Shown piece by piece: positions 18,313 to 26,777 of a stretch of 63,967 nt of DNA. Source of the stretch: Actinomycetota bacterium (GTDB taxonomy: Bacteria; Actinomycetota; Acidimicrobiia; Acidimicrobiales; Ilumatobacteraceae). The position numbers and the translations under genes are program-made. The stretch is taken from positions 1 to 63,967 of the forward strand of contig RGCG01000004.1 in the NCBI GenBank assembly GCA_009919275.1, given 5' to 3'. Below the pieces are notes generated by a model that worked only from the letters and a program-made list of their open reading frames with translations, searched no databases and had not been told where the DNA came from. Numbering within the stretch: position 1 is the stretch's first letter; the number at the start of each line of letters is the position of its first letter.

Positions 18313-19166
18313 CTGATCTCCCCCTTCTCTCCCGTTCGATAATCCCCGAAGTCAGAGTCTCTCGCATCCAGGGCCTTGGTGACACCTTGGGCGAACTTGG
18401 CGAAGTACTCACGGCTCGATCGCTGGTGGAACCCGAGCGCATTGATGTCGGCCGTGGCTCGCATACCGTCACGCATGCCCATTGCATCCATCGCCCGGTG
18501 GACAACGCGCTTGTTCAGTGCCTGCAGGTCGGGCGGGACTTTTGCCACGCGTTCTGCGATCGACAGGACCTCGACATCGAGGCTGTCGGCATCGAACGCC
18601 CGGTTGGCGAACCCCGCCTCGACTGCCTCGGCGCCGGTCATGGAATCGCCGGTGAGCATTGCCTCCATCGCCCGGCGCATACCGAGCAACCATGGGTGCC
18701 AGGCCATGTCGGGCGACGACATCGACCGCACAGGCGGGTAGCCCACTTGGGCGTCGTCGGCCACGTAGACCAAGTCGCACGCAGTCGCCAGCTCCGTGCC
18801 ACCCGCAAGGCAGTAGCCGTGCACCTGGGCGATGATCGGCGTCGCCATGTCCATCATCTCGAACCAGCCCCCAAGCACGTGCCGGGCCCAGGCACCGTCC
18901 GCCGTGCTGATCGGCCATGGTGGCGTTTCGCTCTTGTCCTGCGCGAGGTCGTAGCCGGCGCAGAAACTCTTGCCCGCACCGCGGATGATGATCACTCGAA
19001 CTTCGGGGTCGGCGTCGGCTGCGCGCAGAAGTTCGAAGAGTCGCGACCGAAGCGAGTGGGACAACGCATTGCGCTTGTCGGGACGGTTCAGCGTGAGACG
19101 GCGGACGTGCGGTGCGGGATCGTCGGCCAGCACCGTGTCGTTCGTTTCGCTCACCGGAGAGGTCAC
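18309..19166 (-). CDS. enoyl-CoA hydratase/isomerase family protein
   Basis: A 285-residue crotonase-fold protein. FCAGYD forms part of the oxyanion hole and YCLAGGTELA keeps the first catalytic Glu. The second Glu position is Pro (VGYPPVRSM), so the catalytic pair is incomplete. It overlaps both neighbours by 4 bp (ATGA junctions with the CoA ligase upstream and P450 downstream). A hydratase or isomerase step in the same degradation route is inferred. Confidence 0.8.
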   Translation of the reverse strand: MTSPVSETNDTVLADDPAPHVRRLTLNRPDKRNALSHSLRSRLFELLRAADADPEVRVIIIRGAGKSFCAGYDLAQDKSETPPWPISTADGAWARHVLGGWFEMMDMATPIIAQVHGYCLAGGTELATACDLVYVADDAQVGYPPVRSMSSPDMAWHPWLLGMRRAMEAMLTGDSMTGAEAVEAGFANRAFDADSLDVEVLSIAERVAKVPPDLQALNKRVVHRAMDAMGMRDGMRATADINALGFHQRSSREYFAKFAQGVTKALDARDSDFGDYRTGEKGEIR

Positions 19167-20713
19167 TTCGCCTGCTTCTCCCAGTACGGGGCTCGCAGTT
19201 CACGCTTGTTGATCTTGCCCATCGCCGTTCGACCCACGGTCGTCACGATCTCGACGGTTTTCGGACACTTGTATCCCGACAACTGACCACGACACAACGC
19301 GATGATCTCTTCGGGGCTCGGCGCGTTCTTCATGTCGATGGGCACGACGAGCGCCTTCACTGCCTCGCCCATGTCGGGGTCGGGCACACCGATCACGGCG
19401 ACGTCGGCGACGAGCGGGTGTTCGATGATCACCTTTTCGGCCTCGGCCGGATAAATGTTGACGCCACCGGACACGATCATGTCGCTGAATCGGTCGGTGA
19501 TGTAAACGAAGCCGTCCTCGTCGACGTAGCCGATTTCACCGAGCGTGAAGACGCCGGGTCGCAGGTGGGCCTTGGCCGACTTTTCGGGATCGTTCGGGTA
19601 CACGACACCGCGACCGGTCGAATCTTCGAAAAAGAGACGACCTTCCGTGTTGGGTGGAAGTTCATTGCCATCGTCGTCGACGACGACGCAGCGGGTGAAC
19701 GGCGGGTTCATGACTTTGCCAACCGAACCCGGATGCGTGAGCCAGTCTTCGCTGGTGATCGAACACACCGTGCCGACTTCCGTGGCGCCGTACGCGTCGA
19801 CGAAGACCGGCCCGAACCACTCGATCATCCGCTTCTTCACGTCGACGGGGCACTTTGCACCGGTGTGCGACAACATCTTCATCGACGAGACGTCGTACTT
19901 TTCCCGTACATCAGCGGGTAGGTCGAGCATTCGCTTGAAGTGCGTCGGCACCATCACGCTGCTCGCCGCCTTCGACTCTTGGATCGCGGCGAGGGTGCGC
20001 TCGGGGTCGAACTTCTCGAGAATCACCACCGGTGTACCGGTGGCGAGAATGCGCACCCCCGACAACGGACCCGTGTGGTACATCGGGCCGACAACAAGAT
20101 GAACGCCGAGTGCGGCGAACCGGTTGGCGCCAAGAACGGCAACATGTTCTGCGATGTTCTTGCCGCCGGCGAACATCGTGGGCGGCAGGTCGACACCCTT
20201 CGGAAAACCGGTGGTGCCGCTGGTGTAGAGCATGTTCGGCCGCGGCGGAACGTCGTCGGCTGGCTCGGCATCGCTTGACGACGCCAAGAGGGCCTCGAGC
20301 GACTCGACGCCGGCGGGCAAGACGCCGTCGACGCGCCACACCACGATGGGGATGGGGTTCGGCAACTGGGCCACCGCATCGACCGCGCGGGCGAGGTTCT
20401 CGGGACCGGTGAACAACAGGCGCGTACCCGAATCGTTCAGGATGTACGCAGCCTCTTCGGCATTCAAATGGAAGTTGACGGGCACGCTGCTGAGCCCGGC
20501 GTGCAGCGCACCCATGTGTGCGAGTGCGGTTTCGACGCTGTTCTCGGCGTAGACCGCGATGCGGCGATTCGACCCGAGATCACGCGGCTTCAGATTGTTG
20601 ACGAGACGGTTGATGGTGGAGTTCAGCTCGCGCCAGTTCAGTGAACGCGACGAATCGCGGATCGCGATGTCGTTCGGCTTCGTTTGTGCGGCATCGGACA
20701 GTACGACTGCCAT
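19163..20713 (-). CDS. acyl-CoA synthetase (AMP-forming)
   Basis: A 516-residue ANL-superfamily ligase activating a carboxylic acid to its CoA thioester through an acyl-AMP. Core motifs are YTSGTTGFPKGV (P-loop), YGATEVGTV, YITDRFSDMIVSGGVNIYP (hinge and Asp), and the C-terminal catalytic Lys in GKINKREL. It is the first gene of the minus-strand catabolic operon and has a strong AAGGGGGAA Shine-Dalgarno sequence. The substrate is unknown; a fatty acid, steroid side chain or aromatic acid are all possible. Confidence 0.9.
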   Translation of the reverse strand: MAVVLSDAAQTKPNDIAIRDSSRSLNWRELNSTINRLVNNLKPRDLGSNRRIAVYAENSVETALAHMGALHAGLSSVPVNFHLNAEEAAYILNDSGTRLLFTGPENLARAVDAVAQLPNPIPIVVWRVDGVLPAGVESLEALLASSSDAEPADDVPPRPNMLYTSGTTGFPKGVDLPPTMFAGGKNIAEHVAVLGANRFAALGVHLVVGPMYHTGPLSGVRILATGTPVVILEKFDPERTLAAIQESKAASSVMVPTHFKRMLDLPADVREKYDVSSMKMLSHTGAKCPVDVKKRMIEWFGPVFVDAYGATEVGTVCSITSEDWLTHPGSVGKVMNPPFTRCVVVDDDGNELPPNTEGRLFFEDSTGRGVVYPNDPEKSAKAHLRPGVFTLGEIGYVDEDGFVYITDRFSDMIVSGGVNIYPAEAEKVIIEHPLVADVAVIGVPDPDMGEAVKALVVPIDMKNAPSPEEIIALCRGQLSGYKCPKTVEIVTTVGRTAMGKINKRELRAPYWEKQAK

Positions 20714-20780
20714 GGCCGTTCCCCCTTTTTCTGTGTCAGCGTTCCCTGATGCGGTTCTTCGAGCCGCGGGGCACCGACGC

Positions 20781-21395
20781 CTACTTCTTCGAAACGGTTG
20801 CCCACACCGCGGGTGCGGCGAGACCGGCGATGGTCATTTTGATGAGGTCACCGACGAGGAAGGGCGTCACGCCCATGGTGATCGCGTTTTGCTCGCCGTT
20901 CGCAACCGGAACGCCGAGGTCGTACGCCAACCACAGCGCGCCCATCGTGTAGATGATCACCGTGCCGAAAGCCATTGCCGAAAGCGACGAGAGAACCTGG
21001 CGATCGTGACGACGTTCTGCGAGATAGCCAACGACGGCCGCCGCAACGATGAAACCCATCAGATAACCGAGGGTCGCACCGGTTCCGCTCTCCCAACCAC
21101 TTTCGCCGCCGGAGTAGAACGGCAGCCCGACGAGACCCATGAGCCAATAGACGAGCTGACTCGCCCCACCGCGGCTCATGCCGAGCGAGGTGCCGGCGAG
21201 CAACACGGCGAGTGTCTGACCCGTGATCGGGACCGGAGTGAAGCCGAGCGAAATTTTCACCTGGGCAAGGGCGGCGGTGAGGAGGGCGAAACCGACAATG
21301 AGTGCCGCACTGCGCACGGCGGTCTTCGAGCGCAGGCCCGGTACGAGATCGGCAAGGACTGCGGGGGTCGATGGAGAAATTGCTTCAGCGGTCAT
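20781..21395 (-). CDS. bioY: biotin transporter BioY
   Basis: A 204-residue S-component of a biotin ECF transporter with about six hydrophobic helices. The signature region is LGFTPVPITGQTLAVLL followed by GTSLGMSRG, and GATLGYLMGF is typical. No bioM or bioN genes are adjacent, so it may work alone or with a shared ECF module. Start ATG 21395 has a TACGCT box 7 nt upstream. A pair of 14-bp direct repeats lies just beyond the -35 region. Confidence 0.9.
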   Translation of the reverse strand: MTAEAISPSTPAVLADLVPGLRSKTAVRSAALIVGFALLTAALAQVKISLGFTPVPITGQTLAVLLAGTSLGMSRGGASQLVYWLMGLVGLPFYSGGESGWESGTGATLGYLMGFIVAAAVVGYLAERRHDRQVLSSLSAMAFGTVIIYTMGALWLAYDLGVPVANGEQNAITMGVTPFLVGDLIKMTIAGLAAPAVWATVSKK

Positions 21396-21402
21396 TCGGC
21401 GA

Positions 21403-21408
21403 AGCGTA
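21403..21408 (-). promoter_or_regulatory. -10 box of bioY
   Basis: TACGCT on the minus strand, 7 nt before the bioY ATG. A leaderless transcript is inferred. Confidence 0.5.
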
Positions 21409-21434
21409 GTGAGTCGGAGACCAATGTCACCAAC

Positions 21435-21463
21435 CCCAACTTCATCAAACCCAACTTCATCAA
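21435..21463. repeat. 14-bp direct repeat upstream of bioY
   Basis: CCCAACTTCATCAA occurs at 21435-21448 and 21450-21463 with a 15-bp period, followed by a partial third copy. It lies between bioY and the divergent acyl-CoA dehydrogenase gene, just upstream of the bioY -35 position. It could be a regulator-binding site or a simple duplication. It does not match BioQ or BioR boxes that I recall. Confidence 0.55.
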
Positions 21464-21530
21464 CCCCAGGGATGATTCATCCGGACTGAGCAACGCAGGG
21501 AATTGGTGCCCGAGAGGCACATGCCGAGGC

Positions 21531-22841
21531 ATGGCTACTAGCGTTTTGCCCGTGAGCACTCTTCCCGACATCGACCAGTTCCGCAAGGAAGCCCGTGTGT
21601 GGCTCGAGCAAAATGCCGAACCGCTGCCAGAGATCAACGAAGCGGAAGAAGAGGACCAAGAGGTCGTGTGGGGCGAAGGCTCGGACAACGTCGCCATCTT
21701 CCACAACTTCACCGACGAAGAAGAACTCGCTCGCCTCAACGCGGTGAAGGCGTGGCAGGCAAAGAAGTTCGACGCCGGTTACGCGATGATCAACTGGCCC
21801 GAGGAACTCGGCGGTCGCGGATTGCCGGCCAGTTACGTTCGCGCCTACATGGCCGAGGAACGCAAGTTCGTCATCCCGTCCGCCGGCGAGTTGCCGCCCA
21901 CCTCGATGGGTCTCATCGCACCAACCGTGGCTGCATTCGGAACTGCCGAGCAGAAGGAGAAGTGGTGCAAGCCGATCATGCGCATGGACATCTGCGGATG
22001 CCAGCTCTTCTCCGAACCGAGCGCCGGGTCCGACCTTGCATCTCTCACCACTCGCGCCACGCGTGACGGTGATGAATGGGTGTTGAACGGCCAGAAGGTG
22101 TGGACCTCGGGTGCGCGTTTTTCCGAATGGGGTCTCGCCATCACCCGCAGCGACTTCGACGTCCCCAAGCACAAGGGCCTCACTGCATTCATGGTCCCCT
22201 TCGACTGGAAGGGTGTCGAGGTACGTCCGATCAAGCAGATGTCGGGAGGTGCCAACTTCAACGAGGTGTTCCTCACCGACGTGCGCATTCCCGATGAGTT
22301 CCGCCTCGGGCCCGTCGGCGAGGGCTGGCGCGTCGCACTCACCTGCCTCGGCTTCGAGCGTGACCACTCGAGCAGCTCGTCCAGCAGCCACACCGGCGGC
22401 TCGTTCAAGCAGGTCATCGCTGCCGCGCGGTGGGCCGGAGTCCTCGACGACCCGATCATCCGTCAAGAGATCGCCAAGCTGTATGCCACCCTGCGCACCG
22501 CGCAGTACACGAACCGCCGCGTTGCCGCAGGCATGCGCGCCGGACAAACCCCGGGGCCAGAGGGTTCGCTCGGCAAGTTGATGTGGACCGCGGGAATGAC
22601 CCAGACAGGCGATGTCATCGCGAAGATCCTCGGCGCCAAGGTTGTGGTCGACAACGGCGAGTGGGGCACCTACGCATGGAGCGAGCACATTCTCGGTGCG
22701 CCCGGCTACCGCATCGCAGGCGGCAGCGACGAGATTCAGCGCAACATCATCGGCGAGCGCGTCCTTGGCCTCCCCGCAGAACCGCGCGTCGACAAAGACG
22801 TCGCATTCTCGGAGGCGCAACGCCAAGCCCGCAAGGGCTAG
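21531..22841 (+). CDS. acyl-CoA dehydrogenase
   Basis: A flavoprotein of about 436 residues. FAD and substrate motifs include QLFSEPSAGSDLASL, WTSGARFSEWG and the C-terminal GGSDEIQRNIIGERVLGLP. An acidic insert (EINEAEEEDQE) near the N-terminus is typical of a long-chain actinobacterial FadE subgroup. ATG 21531 and GTG 21552 are both possible starts and neither has a clear Shine-Dalgarno sequence. The stop codon abuts the stop of the convergent lipoyl-protein gene with no gap. Confidence 0.88.
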   Translation: MATSVLPVSTLPDIDQFRKEARVWLEQNAEPLPEINEAEEEDQEVVWGEGSDNVAIFHNFTDEEELARLNAVKAWQAKKFDAGYAMINWPEELGGRGLPASYVRAYMAEERKFVIPSAGELPPTSMGLIAPTVAAFGTAEQKEKWCKPIMRMDICGCQLFSEPSAGSDLASLTTRATRDGDEWVLNGQKVWTSGARFSEWGLAITRSDFDVPKHKGLTAFMVPFDWKGVEVRPIKQMSGGANFNEVFLTDVRIPDEFRLGPVGEGWRVALTCLGFERDHSSSSSSSHTGGSFKQVIAAARWAGVLDDPIIRQEIAKLYATLRTAQYTNRRVAAGMRAGQTPGPEGSLGKLMWTAGMTQTGDVIAKILGAKVVVDNGEWGTYAWSEHILGAPGYRIAGGSDEIQRNIIGERVLGLPAEPRVDKDVAFSEAQRQARKG

Positions 22842-23072
22842 TTATTCGATCGAACCGATCTGGGTGCCGACCTCGTAGGTCTCACCCTCTTCACCGGTGA
22901 GTCTGACGACACCGGCGATGGGCGCCTCGATGTCGTTTTCGACCTTGTCGGTCTCGAGGCGGTACAACACGTCACCAGGCGCGACTTCCTGACCGTCTTC
23001 GACGAGCCACTCGACCAGGGTGCCCTCGGTCATTGAAACACCGAGCTTGGGGATACTGATGGGTGTTGACAT
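22842..23072 (-). CDS. stand-alone lipoyl/biotinyl-domain protein
   Basis: A 76-residue protein that is only a lipoyl domain. The lipoylation Lys is in LETDKVENDIEAP. It has no linker, peripheral-subunit-binding or acyltransferase domain. The E1 beta and E1 alpha genes of a 2-oxoacid-type dehydrogenase lie at 23791-25795 on the same strand, with an unrelated DUF305 gene between on the other strand. It may be a free-standing carrier for that E1, comparable to GcvH. A GAAGG Shine-Dalgarno sequence precedes the ATG. Confidence 0.8.
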   Translation of the reverse strand: MSTPISIPKLGVSMTEGTLVEWLVEDGQEVAPGDVLYRLETDKVENDIEAPIAGVVRLTGEEGETYEVGTQIGSIE

Positions 23073-23112
23073 GGCCTTCTTTCTATCCGTTTTCGATGGC
23101 AGGCTACGAGTC

Positions 23113-23784
23113 ATGAGCGAGACTTCCGCCAAACCCCCCCAGGCCGACTCCTCCGAAGAGGTGCTGCCGTGGTGGATGAACCCCGTCAACATCGTGCTGA
23201 TGGTCGTCGCGGCAGCAGTGCTCGCAGCGGCCGCCGGGTTCGTCTTCGGTGAGTCGCGCGGGAAGGGCACGAAGAACGGCTCTGACGTCGGGTTCCTCCA
23301 GGACATGCGCATCCATCACGAACAGGCCGTGAACCTGAGTCTCATTTATCTCGATGTGTCGGCACCCGGCCTCGGCGAAGGATCCGCATCGCGCGGCACG
23401 CTGCGACTCATTGCACGCGAAATCATCGTCAACCAGTCGGCCGAGTCGGGGCGAATGGTTCAGTTGTTGCGTCAGTTCGACGCAGCCGAGACGAACGAGA
23501 CCGACCAGGTGATGGGCTGGATGGGCGAGCCCACTCCCCTTGCACAAATGCCGGGTTACGCCACCGACGAAGAACTTCGGGCCCTGCGAGAGTCGCGCGG
23601 CCCCGAGGCCGACAATCTCTTCGGCGAGTTGATGATCGCCCACCACAAGGGCGGAGTCCACATGGCCGAACACGTCACCATGCACGGGTCGAACGACGAA
23701 GTCCGTGCCATGGCAGCCTCGATGGTGAAGTCACAGACCGGCGAGATCGCCGAGATGGAAGAACTCCTCGCCGCGATCGACTGA
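23113..23784 (+). CDS. DUF305 membrane-anchored protein
   Basis: A 223-residue protein with one N-terminal transmembrane helix (about residues 27-48, NIVLMVVAAAVLAAAAGFVF) and an extracytoplasmic four-helix DUF305 domain. The metal-type signatures are FLQDMRIHHEQAV and MIAHHKGGVHMA, with four conserved His. DUF305 proteins are ferritin-like and have been linked to copper or other metal handling. It ends 6 bp before the convergent E1 beta gene. Confidence 0.82.
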   Translation: MSETSAKPPQADSSEEVLPWWMNPVNIVLMVVAAAVLAAAAGFVFGESRGKGTKNGSDVGFLQDMRIHHEQAVNLSLIYLDVSAPGLGEGSASRGTLRLIAREIIVNQSAESGRMVQLLRQFDAAETNETDQVMGWMGEPTPLAQMPGYATDEELRALRESRGPEADNLFGELMIAHHKGGVHMAEHVTMHGSNDEVRAMAASMVKSQTGEIAEMEELLAAID

Positions 23785-23790
23785 GAGCGT

Positions 23791-24792
23791 TTACTTGTTG
23801 GTGCGCTTCACCGCAGCCACGACGTCGGCGACCTGCGGGAGGAAGGCCTTTTCGAGGTTGCTCGCGTACGGAATGGGAATGTTCTTCCCACCGACGCGCT
23901 GCACCGGGGCGGCCAGCGTTCCGAAGAGCTCCTCGTGGATACGGCTCGAGAGTTCGGCGCCGAAACCGCAACGGGTGACCGCCTCGTGCACGACGACCGC
24001 GCGCTTGGTCTTGGAGACCGACGCCATCACGGCGGCTTCGTCGTAGGGCACGATTGATCGCAGGTCGATGACCTCGGCACTGATGCCCTCGGCGGCGAGT
24101 TCCTCGGCGGCCTTCTTGCAGGTGTGCACCTGGCGGCCGTACGAGATGAGCGAGACGTCCTTGCCCTCGACGACCGTGTTCGCCTTGCCGAGTGGCACGC
24201 GGTAGTCACCGGCCGGAACCTCACCTGCGTATGCGGGGTCCCAGTACATGAGCATTGGCTCGACGAAGAGCACGGGGTCGGCATCGAAGATCGAGCTGAT
24301 GAGAAGGCCCTTCGCATCGGCAGGGTTCGACGGAATGGCCACCTTCATACCGGGCGAGTGCACCGCGAACGCCTCGAGCAATTCCGAGTGTTGCGCACCG
24401 AAACCGCGACCCGCGCCCGCGCTGGTGCGGATGACCATGGGGACGGTGGTCTGTCCGCCGGACATGTAGCGGATCTTTGCGGCGTGGTTCGTGATCTGGT
24501 CGAGACAGACGCCGATGAAGTCCATGATCATGATTTCGGCCACCGGCTTGTAGCCGGCGATCGCCGCGCCAACCGCGGCACCAATGATTGCCGTTTCTGA
24601 AATCGGGGTCTTTCGAACACGGTCGGTGCCGTACTTGGTCGAAAGGCCCTTGGTGATCTTGTACACGCCACCGGACGGCTCGGCGATGTCCTCACCGAGG
24701 AGGAACACCTTCTCGTCGAGACCCATGGCGACATCCATCGCCTCGTTGATGGCCATGCCCATCGGCATGATGCGGGGTTCGGTCGTTGTCAT
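23791..24792 (-). CDS. 2-oxoacid/acetoin dehydrogenase E1 beta subunit
   Basis: A 333-residue transketolase-like beta subunit. The pyrimidine-binding region includes LLGEDIAEPSGGVYKIT and ETAIIGAAVGAAIAGYKPV; the C-terminal domain ends in a typical YASNLEKAFLPQV segment. It pairs with the upstream E1 alpha gene, 10 nt away, to decarboxylate a 2-oxoacid or cleave acetoin with TPP. It resembles AcoB and PdhB; the substrate is not resolvable from the sequence. Confidence 0.87.
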   Translation of the reverse strand: MTTTEPRIMPMGMAINEAMDVAMGLDEKVFLLGEDIAEPSGGVYKITKGLSTKYGTDRVRKTPISETAIIGAAVGAAIAGYKPVAEIMIMDFIGVCLDQITNHAAKIRYMSGGQTTVPMVIRTSAGAGRGFGAQHSELLEAFAVHSPGMKVAIPSNPADAKGLLISSIFDADPVLFVEPMLMYWDPAYAGEVPAGDYRVPLGKANTVVEGKDVSLISYGRQVHTCKKAAEELAAEGISAEVIDLRSIVPYDEAAVMASVSKTKRAVVVHEAVTRCGFGAELSSRIHEELFGTLAAPVQRVGGKNIPIPYASNLEKAFLPQVADVVAAVKRTNK

Positions 24793-24802
24793 CGCGCGTT
24801 CC

Positions 24803-25795
24803 TCACTTGATGATTTCTTCGTAGACGTCGGTGTAGAGCTCGTCCATCGGCGGCTCGGGGCTGTTCATCGCAAACTCGACGGCGTCGTCGACCAGAGCCT
24901 TGATCTGGTCTTCGATCTCGGTGAGTTGCGCCTCGTTGGCATGTCCGTTGTCGAGCAGCCACGCGCGGAATGCCGGGAGCGGGTCGGCCGCCATTGCAGC
25001 CTTGCGCTCTTCTTTCGGCATGTACTCCATCGCGTCACCCATGAGGTGGCCCCAAAAACGGTAGGTGCGGGCCTCGATGAGTGTCGGCCCTTCGCCGGCA
25101 CGGGCACGGGCGACGGCCTCGCCGGCGACCTTCCACATCGCGACGGGATCGTTGCCGTTGACCGTCACACCCGGCATGCCGTACGACGACGCACGCTCGG
25201 AGATGTACTCGACACCTGTCGACATCGCCATGGGTGTGTGCTCGCCATAAAGGTTGTTCTGGCACACGAAGATGACGGGGAGCTTCCACACGGCCGCCAT
25301 GTTCAGACCTTCGTGGAATGCGCCGATGTTCGACGCGCCGTCACCGAAGTTGACGACCGTGACCTGGTCGGTGCCCGACAACTTGGCTGCGAGACCGAAA
25401 CCGTTGGCGATCGGGATGCCTGCGCCAACGATTCCCGTCGTGACCATGAGACCCGACTTCGGGTGCGTGACGTGCATCGGACCACCCTTGCCCTTGCAGG
25501 TTCCGGTGCCGCGCCCGAGGAATTCGGCCCACAACTCGCGCATCGGCACGCCCTTGGCGATGTGGTCGTGAAGTCCGCGATAGATCGTGACGACGTAGTC
25601 GTCGGGACGCAGATGAACCGCATAACCGGCGCTGATGCATTCCTGGCCGCGGGGCGAGTAGTAGATCAGCTGGACCTGACCGCTTGTGAGCATCGCGCGG
25701 AATCGCTCGTCGGCCGTCTTGATCTTCTGCTGAATTTCGAACATCCGGAGGAGCGCATCGCGATCCGGTGCATCGGGACGGTTCGTTGTTGCCAT
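24803..25795 (-). CDS. 2-oxoacid/acetoin dehydrogenase E1 alpha subunit
   Basis: A 330-residue TPP-binding alpha subunit. The TPP/Mg motif begins GDGASNIGAFHEG and ends QNNLYGEHTP about 30 residues later. The YYSPRGQECISAG segment is typical of AcoA/PdhA. A Shine-Dalgarno sequence (GGAAAGGA) precedes ATG 25795. No E2 acyltransferase or E3 gene is nearby; only the small lipoyl-domain protein is present downstream. Confidence 0.87.
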   Translation of the reverse strand: MATTNRPDAPDRDALLRMFEIQQKIKTADERFRAMLTSGQVQLIYYSPRGQECISAGYAVHLRPDDYVVTIYRGLHDHIAKGVPMRELWAEFLGRGTGTCKGKGGPMHVTHPKSGLMVTTGIVGAGIPIANGFGLAAKLSGTDQVTVVNFGDGASNIGAFHEGLNMAAVWKLPVIFVCQNNLYGEHTPMAMSTGVEYISERASSYGMPGVTVNGNDPVAMWKVAGEAVARARAGEGPTLIEARTYRFWGHLMGDAMEYMPKEERKAAMAADPLPAFRAWLLDNGHANEAQLTEIEDQIKALVDDAVEFAMNSPEPPMDELYTDVYEEIIK

Positions 25796-25858
25796 AGGAG
25801 TCCTTTCCTATCAGAAACGGCCCGCGACGCAGGGGGTCGAGACCGCTAATCGTCGCGG

Positions 25859-26773
25859 TCAGGCGAGCAGACCACGCAACAGGCTCGTCAATTCGACGGG
25901 CTTGTCACCCTGGATGCTGTGTCCCGCCCCATCGACCACGTTGATGTCGGCATTCGGCCGCCGGCGCAGCAACTCGGCCACGTCGGCATCGTCGACCACT
26001 GGAGACAGCGACCCTCTGAAGAGGGTGACGGGGCACCCGAGTCCGGACACGATGTCCCACAACGACTCGAGGGCGGACTGGGCCACGGGATCGCTCTGCG
26101 CCTTTTCATCGCGCACGTGGCTGCGACGGTCGTACCGCCATTGCCACGACCCGTCGTCGAGCTGTTTCGCGTTGTGGAGAATGCCGCGCCGAAGCGACGT
26201 CACGGTACGCGTGGGATTGTGCTCGATGGTGCGCGCGAGCAGGTCGTCGAATGACGGAAACGACTGCGGACCGTTCACGAAATCGAGTACGGCCTTCGCC
26301 TTCGCCCCGGTGACTCCCGGCGTGATGTCGACGAGTGCGAGCCGGCGCACGAGCGATGGCGCACAACCTGCGAGCGCAAGACTCGTGAGTCCGCCGAGCG
26401 ACATACCCACCACGACCTCGGCCTGCGGAGCATGCGCGGCGACGACCTCCGCGAGATCGGCCGCCATCGATGCGGGCGAGTACGCCGCGTCGTCGCGCCA
26501 GTCGGAGTGCCCGTGCCCGGGTAGGTCGACGGCGAGCAGAGGCTCGCCGAGGCCGAGCGCAACCGTGTCCCACGTGTGTGCATTCTGCGAGCCGCCGTGG
26601 ACCAACACGAGGCGCGACGCACCGGCACCCCACTTCAGGTAGCTCATCTTTCGACCATCGACGAGAACGTGACTCGCCCGCGCCACGACAGGTGAAGGTG
26701 AAACGCCGAGATCGTATTCGGCGATGTTCTCGTGAAAGAGGCCGAATTCGTCGTAGTGAATGCGCTCGCTCAT
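25859..26773 (-). CDS. alpha/beta hydrolase
   Basis: A 304-residue alpha/beta-hydrolase. The oxyanion segment is VHGGSQNAHTW, the nucleophile Ser is in VGMSLGGLTS, a later strand ends LFRGSLSPVVDDAD with the acid, and His is in DGAGHSIQGDKP. An esterase, lactonase or C-C hydrolase are all possible. It starts 4 nt after the stop of the L,D-transpeptidase gene and is probably co-transcribed with it. Confidence 0.83.
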   Translation of the reverse strand: MSERIHYDEFGLFHENIAEYDLGVSPSPVVARASHVLVDGRKMSYLKWGAGASRLVLVHGGSQNAHTWDTVALGLGEPLLAVDLPGHGHSDWRDDAAYSPASMAADLAEVVAAHAPQAEVVVGMSLGGLTSLALAGCAPSLVRRLALVDITPGVTGAKAKAVLDFVNGPQSFPSFDDLLARTIEHNPTRTVTSLRRGILHNAKQLDDGSWQWRYDRRSHVRDEKAQSDPVAQSALESLWDIVSGLGCPVTLFRGSLSPVVDDADVAELLRRRPNADINVVDGAGHSIQGDKPVELTSLLRGLLA

Positions 26774-26777
26774 CGCG

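Noticed and set aside
20559-21530. Upstream extension of the acyl-CoA dehydrogenase frame (over 300 extra residues)
   Set aside because: The extension is antisense to bioY and its promoter and has no acyl-CoA dehydrogenase similarity; ATG 21531 fits the family start.
23791-25795. Complete pyruvate dehydrogenase complex locus
   Set aside because: Only E1 alpha, E1 beta and a lone lipoyl domain are present; no E2 acyltransferase or E3 gene is in the window.
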